From: Proteobacteria bacterium ST_bin14
Lineage (GTDB): Bacteria; Pseudomonadota; Alphaproteobacteria; Sphingomonadales; Sphingomonadaceae
Direction: 5' to 3'
Assembly (NCBI GenBank): GCA_002083655.1
Contig: MSXR01000001.1
Location: 248,001-312,000 of the forward strand
Length of the DNA: 64,000 bases
Shown here: positions 60,237 to 64,000 of the stretch, in pieces
Position numbering within the stretch: position 1 is the stretch's first letter
How the letters are laid out: each line of letters opens with the position of its first letter
Notes under the pieces: model-generated
What the model was told of the DNA's origin: nothing
Seen by the model: only the letters and a program-made list of their open reading frames with translations
The model's database searches: none
Translations under genes and position numbers: made by a program

Positions 60237-60689
60237 ATGAGACTAACGCTTCATACCGACTATGGGCTGCGCGTGCTGATGGCGCTTGCGGTCAGCAATG
60301 AGCGTGTGACGATTGCGGTGATCGCCGACCGCTATGGCATCTCGCGCAATCACTTGATGAAAGTGGTGCAGCGGCTGGCGCAGCTAGGGCTGGTGCACGC
60401 CGAACGCGGGCGCAGCGGCGGGCTGAGGCTCGCCGCGCTGCCGGACGAAATCAATCTCGGCGCCGTGGTGCGGGCGATGGAGGAAACGGGCAGCTTCGTC
60501 GAATGTCTCGACAGCGCGACCAATAGCTGTGTCGTTACGCCGGTGTGCGGCCTACGGGGCATTCTGGGCGGCGCGTTGCTGGCGTTCTTGCGGCATCTCG
60601 ATCGCTTCACCCTCGCCGATCTGGTGCCGCAGCCTGGGCGGATGGCGGCTATCCTGAGGCTCGACGAACTGACCGCGCCGGTGCCTTAG
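60237..60689 (+). CDS. nsrR: NsrR-like Rrf2-family regulator
   Basis: Protein of 150 aa. MRLTLHTDYGLRVLMALAV with the Rrf2 winged helix (ISRNHLMKVVQRLAQLGLV, then RSGGLRLAA), and the three-cysteine cluster ligand set in VECLDSATNSCVVTPVCGLR. NsrR holds an Fe-S cluster that NO destroys, releasing target promoters. Start ATG 60237; an in-frame ATG at 60228 lies in the operator. The sites in the divergent promoter support autoregulation. Confidence 0.88.
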   Translation: MRLTLHTDYGLRVLMALAVSNERVTIAVIADRYGISRNHLMKVVQRLAQLGLVHAERGRSGGLRLAALPDEINLGAVVRAMEETGSFVECLDSATNSCVVTPVCGLRGILGGALLAFLRHLDRFTLADLVPQPGRMAAILRLDELTAPVP

Positions 60690-60720
60690 CCCAACCCTTC
60701 CCCGCATCAACTTTGCAATC

Positions 60721-61212
60721 GACCTTGCGCTCGATCAGAACCGCGTGATCCGGTCGAATCCGCACTTTCGGCTGTTTGCGGCTGCCAATACCGTGGGGCT
60801 GGGCGATACCATCGGGCTGTATCATGGCACGCAGCAGATAAACTAGGGTCAGATGGATCGCTGGAACATCGTCGTGAGGCTCAACTATCTGCCGGCCGCA
60901 GTAGAGGCGCAGATCGTGCTCGCCAAATCGGGCGAATATGACAAGCCGCACGGCAGGCAAGTGGTCGACAACATGGTTCGCGTGGCAGATTTGACGCGCA
61001 AGGGATTTATCAACGGCGATATCTCCACCGTCATGAGCCTGCGCACCGTGACCACCTGGGCCCAAAACGCGCTGTTCTTCGGTGATGTCGGCTTTGCGTT
61101 CCGGCAAAGCTTCCTCAACAAATGCGACGAGGCAGAACGCGCGCTGGTCGCGGAAAATTATCAACGCTTGTTCGGGATGGATTTGCCGGAGAGCGTGGTG
61201 GGGAACGGGTAA
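60721..61212 (+). pseudogene. Partial, broken second copy of cobS
   Basis: About 490 nt corresponding to the last 160 codons of CobS. An in-frame TAG (60844-60846, after HGTQQIN) replaces the CAG of cobS; the 119-aa frame after it is a fragment. Against the real cobS a core (60901-61074 versus 58692-58865) has only five differences in 174 nt, but both flanks are clearly more divergent. There is no start codon, Walker A or Walker B region. A mosaic produced by recombination is likely. Confidence 0.9.
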
Positions 61213-61242
61213 GGCCCCACCCCACGCCGCCGTGCGCCGCGA

Positions 61243-61779
61243 TCAGTTCTTGGCCTTTATCACAGCGCCACTGGTTTCACCGGTGTTGAACGCATCGGTG
61301 TGGACATTCAGCACCATCGTGCCGCGATCACGCGCTGCAAAAGGCTCTACAAAGCTTGCCCTTGAACTCAGCGTTGCCATCCCCGTGGCATAGGATTGCG
61401 GCCCGGTGTCGACCGTAAAGCCGCCCTCGGTCGCCTGGTAGCTCGGCCCGAACGGCAGCGGAAAGGCGAGCAGCGATGCATTGGGATCGGCGAAGACGAC
61501 ATCGGCATATTGGTGCAGGTGGACAGGGCCGATGGGCGCGGCGACGAGCGTGTCTCACAGCGCGGCCATCGGCATGCCGGAAACCTGCATTCGCCCGGCC
61601 AAGGTCGTTGCGTCGACATCGGCGTAAATCTGCGCCGTTGCAGTCGGCCGCGACCTGGTCTTGGCTGACGCCGGGTCGCCGCTCGGCGTCGCCCAATAGG
61701 CAAGGATGCGCGCCTGGGCAGCGGCTGGCGCCAGCAGCATCGTTGCCGTCACCAAGATCGTCAATTTGGCAATGTGCAT
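61243..61779 (-). pseudogene. CHRD-like secreted protein gene with in-frame stop
   Basis: Read from ATG 61779: signal peptide MHIAKLTILVTATMLLAPAAAQA, then 50 residues to TGA at 61557-61555. The same frame continues without further stops to 61243 with GPVHLHQYADVVFADP and LNVHTDAFNTGETSGAV, which resemble a CHRD domain (xxHLH, LNVHT...GE). The stop after codon 74 splits the domain. Divergent from cobT. Either a true pseudogene, or a sequencing error or recoded stop. Confidence 0.7.
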
Positions 61780-61905
61780 GGTCGTGTTTCTGTCCGTGCC
61801 AGTCGGCGCCACCGCGCCACGCGTTAAGCTGCACCGGCATAGATACGCTGGCAACCGACATTTGGACTTTCCAATCGAGCGGCTTGATCGATAAAGGGTC
61901 ATAGC

Positions 61906-63735
61906 ATGTCCACCGAAACCCCTCTCGATCGCTTCAAAGCCGTGCTTGGCGGCGCGGCGCGGGTGCTGGCCGATGAGGCTGAGGTGGAGCTTGCCTATAC
62001 CGCCGACGCGCCCACGCAGAGCGGCAAGCACATCAAGGTGCCAATGCCTGCGCGCAATTTGCCCGCTGACCAGGTGGCGGAAGCGCGCGGGTTTGCCGAT
62101 GGTTTTGCGCTGCGGCTGAAGCACCACAACACCGCGCTGCATATGCGCGGCGCGCCGGTGGAAGCGGTGGCGCGCGCCGTGTTTGACGCGGTGGAAAGTG
62201 CGCGGGTGGAGGCGCTCGGCTCGCGTGGCTACAAAGGCATTAGCGACAATCTGGAAACCGCGCTGGGCGTGCGTTTGCGCGCTGACCCCATCGTGCGTGC
62301 CCGCTCCCGCGACGAAGTGCCACTGTCGACCGCTGTATCGCTGCTGGTGCGCGAGCGGCTGACGGGGCTTGCCGCGCCCGATGCCTGTATGGACGGGCTG
62401 GCGATGGTGCGCGACTGGATTGAGGAAAAGGCGGGCAGTGATCTCGACGCGCTTGGCCTGGTGATTGATGATCAGGCGGCGTTTGCGCAATTATCGATGA
62501 AATTGCTGCAGGATCTGGAGCTGATTGAGGGCGACCTGCTGCCCGATGAAGCCGATGACGGCGGCAGCGATGATGAGGGTCAGGACGACCAGCAACAAGA
62601 CGACAGCGATCAGGGCGATGACGCTGGCGAACAGGGTCAGGGAGAGATTGAGCAGCGCAGCGATTCTCGCGATGCCGATCAAGAGGAAGGCGAAGGCACC
62701 GAACAGCGCGACGATTCGCTCGACGATGCTGATGGTGAGCCCGGCGATGAGGGCGAGGATGGGATGATGCCGGTGCGGCCAAACCGGCCCATGGCTGATT
62801 TCTCGCCGCAGTTTGAATATAAGGCCTGGACCAACCAGTTTGACGAAGTGATCGCCGCGACCGAGCTGTGCGATGCGGAGGAGCTTACCCGGCTGCGGTC
62901 CTATCTGGACCAGCAATTGATCCACCTGCAAAGCGCGGTCAGCAAACTGGCCAACCGGCTGCAACGTCGCTTGATGGCGCAGCAGAACCGCAGTTGGGAT
63001 TTCGACCAGGACGAAGGGATGCTCGACGCTGCCCGGCTGGCGCGCGTCATCATCAACCCGATGCAGTCGCTGTCGTACAAGATAGAGCGCGAGACCGATT
63101 TTAAGGACACTGTCGTCACGCTGTTGATCGACAATTCGGGCTCGATGCGTGGTCGGCCGATTTCGATCGCGGCGATCAGTGCCGATATTCTGGCGCGCAC
63201 ATTGGAACGATGCGGCGTCAAAACCGAGATTCTGGGCTTTACCACCCGCGCGTGGAAGGGTGGGCAAAGCCGCGAAAGCTGGCTCGCCGCTGGCCGCCCG
63301 CCGCAGCCCGGCCGCCTGAACGACATCCGCCACATTATCTACAAACAGGCCGATGAACCATGGCGCCGCGCCAAGGCCAACCTTGGGCTGATGATGCGCG
63401 AGGGGTTGCTGAAGGAAAATATCGACGGTGAGGCTTTGCTCTGGGCGCATGGTCGGCTGATCGCGCGGCCCGAGGATCGCAAGATCCTGATGGTGATTTC
63501 AGATGGCGCGCCGGTTGATGATTCCACCCTGTCGGTGAATTCGGGCAGCTATCTGGAGCGGCATCTGCGCCAGGTCATTGGCTGGATCGAAGCGCGATCG
63601 CCGGTTGAACTATGCGCCATCGGCATCGGGCATGACGTAACCCGCTATTATAGCCGTGCGGTGACCATCATGGACGCCGAACAGCTCGGCGGCACGATGA
63701 TCGAGCAACTGGCGGCGTTGTTCGACACCAAGTGA
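61906..63735 (+). CDS. cobT: CobT-type cobaltochelatase subunit
   Basis: Protein of 609 aa. N-terminal helical part (DRFKAVLGGAARVLADEAEVEL), a very acidic linker (about residues 205-285, rich in D, E and Q), and a C-terminal von Willebrand A domain with the MIDAS motif in LLIDNSGSMRGRPI. It forms the AAA+ chaperone ring with CobS for Co insertion by CobN. cobS is nearby but separated by the insert at 59.0-61.8 kb. The window shows no other cobalamin synthesis genes. Confidence 0.95.
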   Translation: MSTETPLDRFKAVLGGAARVLADEAEVELAYTADAPTQSGKHIKVPMPARNLPADQVAEARGFADGFALRLKHHNTALHMRGAPVEAVARAVFDAVESARVEALGSRGYKGISDNLETALGVRLRADPIVRARSRDEVPLSTAVSLLVRERLTGLAAPDACMDGLAMVRDWIEEKAGSDLDALGLVIDDQAAFAQLSMKLLQDLELIEGDLLPDEADDGGSDDEGQDDQQQDDSDQGDDAGEQGQGEIEQRSDSRDADQEEGEGTEQRDDSLDDADGEPGDEGEDGMMPVRPNRPMADFSPQFEYKAWTNQFDEVIAATELCDAEELTRLRSYLDQQLIHLQSAVSKLANRLQRRLMAQQNRSWDFDQDEGMLDAARLARVIINPMQSLSYKIERETDFKDTVVTLLIDNSGSMRGRPISIAAISADILARTLERCGVKTEILGFTTRAWKGGQSRESWLAAGRPPQPGRLNDIRHIIYKQADEPWRRAKANLGLMMREGLLKENIDGEALLWAHGRLIARPEDRKILMVISDGAPVDDSTLSVNSGSYLERHLRQVIGWIEARSPVELCAIGIGHDVTRYYSRAVTIMDAEQLGGTMIEQLAALFDTK

Positions 63736-63767
63736 CCCGGCGGATCGTATCGCCGCCTGGCGGTTTC

Positions 63768-64000
63768 ATGGGCCCCACTAAGCGATCAGTGACAATCGCT
63801 GGCCACCCGACATCGATCAGTCTTGAGCCGGTGTTCTGGTCTGCGCTGGATGCTGCTGCTGTCGCACACGGCTTGCCGTTGAATGCGCTGATTGCTGAGA
63901 TTGATGCGCTGCGTATCACCGCCGCCAATCCACCCAATCTGGCGAGCGCCTTGCGGAGTTGGCTGTTTGCACATGTCATGCCTGTTAGTGAAAATCATTC
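63768..64000 (+). CDS. Ribbon-helix-helix domain protein (3' end outside window)
   Basis: Visible 77 residues: MGPTKRSVTIAGHPTSISLEPVFWSALDAAAVAHGLPLNALIAEID and then ALRSWLFAHV. This is the small RHH-type family often found beside cobT and related genes in alphaproteobacteria, presumed DNA-binding. Start ATG 63768 opens the family sequence; GTG 63732 overlapping the cobT stop (GTGA) is an alternative that would couple the two. Confidence 0.8.
   Translation, partial: MGPTKRSVTIAGHPTSISLEPVFWSALDAAAVAHGLPLNALIAEIDALRITAANPPNLASALRSWLFAHVMPVSENH

Noticed and set aside
60853..61212. Separate 119-aa gene downstream of nsrR
   Set aside because: It is the CobS C-terminus cut off by an in-frame TAG, with no start-site signal; annotated as pseudogene.
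61555..62490. 311-aa open frame on the minus strand across the cobT start
   Set aside because: Only the part from 61779 downwards looks like protein (signal peptide, CHRD-like). The rest is antisense to cobT.
1..64000. CRISPR array or complete insertion sequence
   Set aside because: No regularly spaced direct repeats and no transposase-like protein were seen; the repeats present are single palindromes in spacers.

Overview
The window looks like a chromosomal segment of a GC-rich sphingomonad (Alphaproteobacteria, Sphingomonadales; a Sphingomonas or Sphingopyxis relative is plausible, the genus is not provable here). Pointers are the PrsK/PrsR pair of the PEP-CTERM/exosortase type, short-form HisG, the alphaproteobacterial-style CobS/CobT pair, IF-3 with an apparent AUA start, and short GC-rich palindromes scattered between genes. 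Most of it is housekeeping in small operons with ATGA or similar stop/start overlaps.

Layout. 1-4.8 kb: prsK (5' end missing), prsR and a TPR protein. 4.9-12.3 kb: Uup-type ABC-F ATPase and a secreted gluzincin-like peptidase, then PepSY protein / OmpR regulator / histidine kinase, a Tat-type DUF3047 protein and a Tat-type dienelactone hydrolase. 12.7-20.6 kb: thrS, infC, a small membrane protein with a His/Gly/Asp tail, VOC protein, GST-like protein, glnD, secreted cyclophilin. 20.5-25.1 kb: family-2 glycosyltransferase coupled to a fused DegT-type aminotransferase/FAD oxidoreductase, then an enoyl-CoA hydratase. 25.6-33.3 kb: DUF2332, hisG-hisD, nusB-DUF4169, thiL, hppA. 33.5-36.5 kb: an accessory MazE/MazF-like pair coupled to a type IIG-like adenine methyltransferase. 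36.8-39.1 kb: infA, maf, RNase E/G family, yacG, tRNA-Phe. 39.3-42.4 kb: LysR regulator, azoreductase, SDR and MsrA-like protein. 43.0-49.0 kb (minus strand): ilvB-ilvN-ilvC-yceI and leuA, the latter behind a leucine-rich leader peptide. 49.3-57.7 kb: acyl-CoA synthetase, CocE-type hydrolase, YegD-like Hsp70, alpha/beta hydrolase, Nudix, BolA, J-domain protein, lipoprotein. 57.9-64.0 kb: cobS and cobT, separated by a nitrosative-stress module (DUF1971 cupin, membrane protein, group III truncated haemoglobin, NsrR/Rrf2 regulator), a broken partial second copy of cobS and a broken CHRD-like gene; a ribbon-helix-helix gene runs off the end.

The most unusual points are the module flanked by a mosaic partial duplication of cobS with NsrR-like half-sites in its divergent promoter, the toxin-antitoxin/type IIG operon, the aminotransferase-flavoprotein fusion next to a glycosyltransferase, the leuA leader peptide, the AUA start of infC, and a palindromic repeat read in frame at the start of the TPR protein. 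No CRISPR array, complete insertion sequence, prophage or replication origin was seen.
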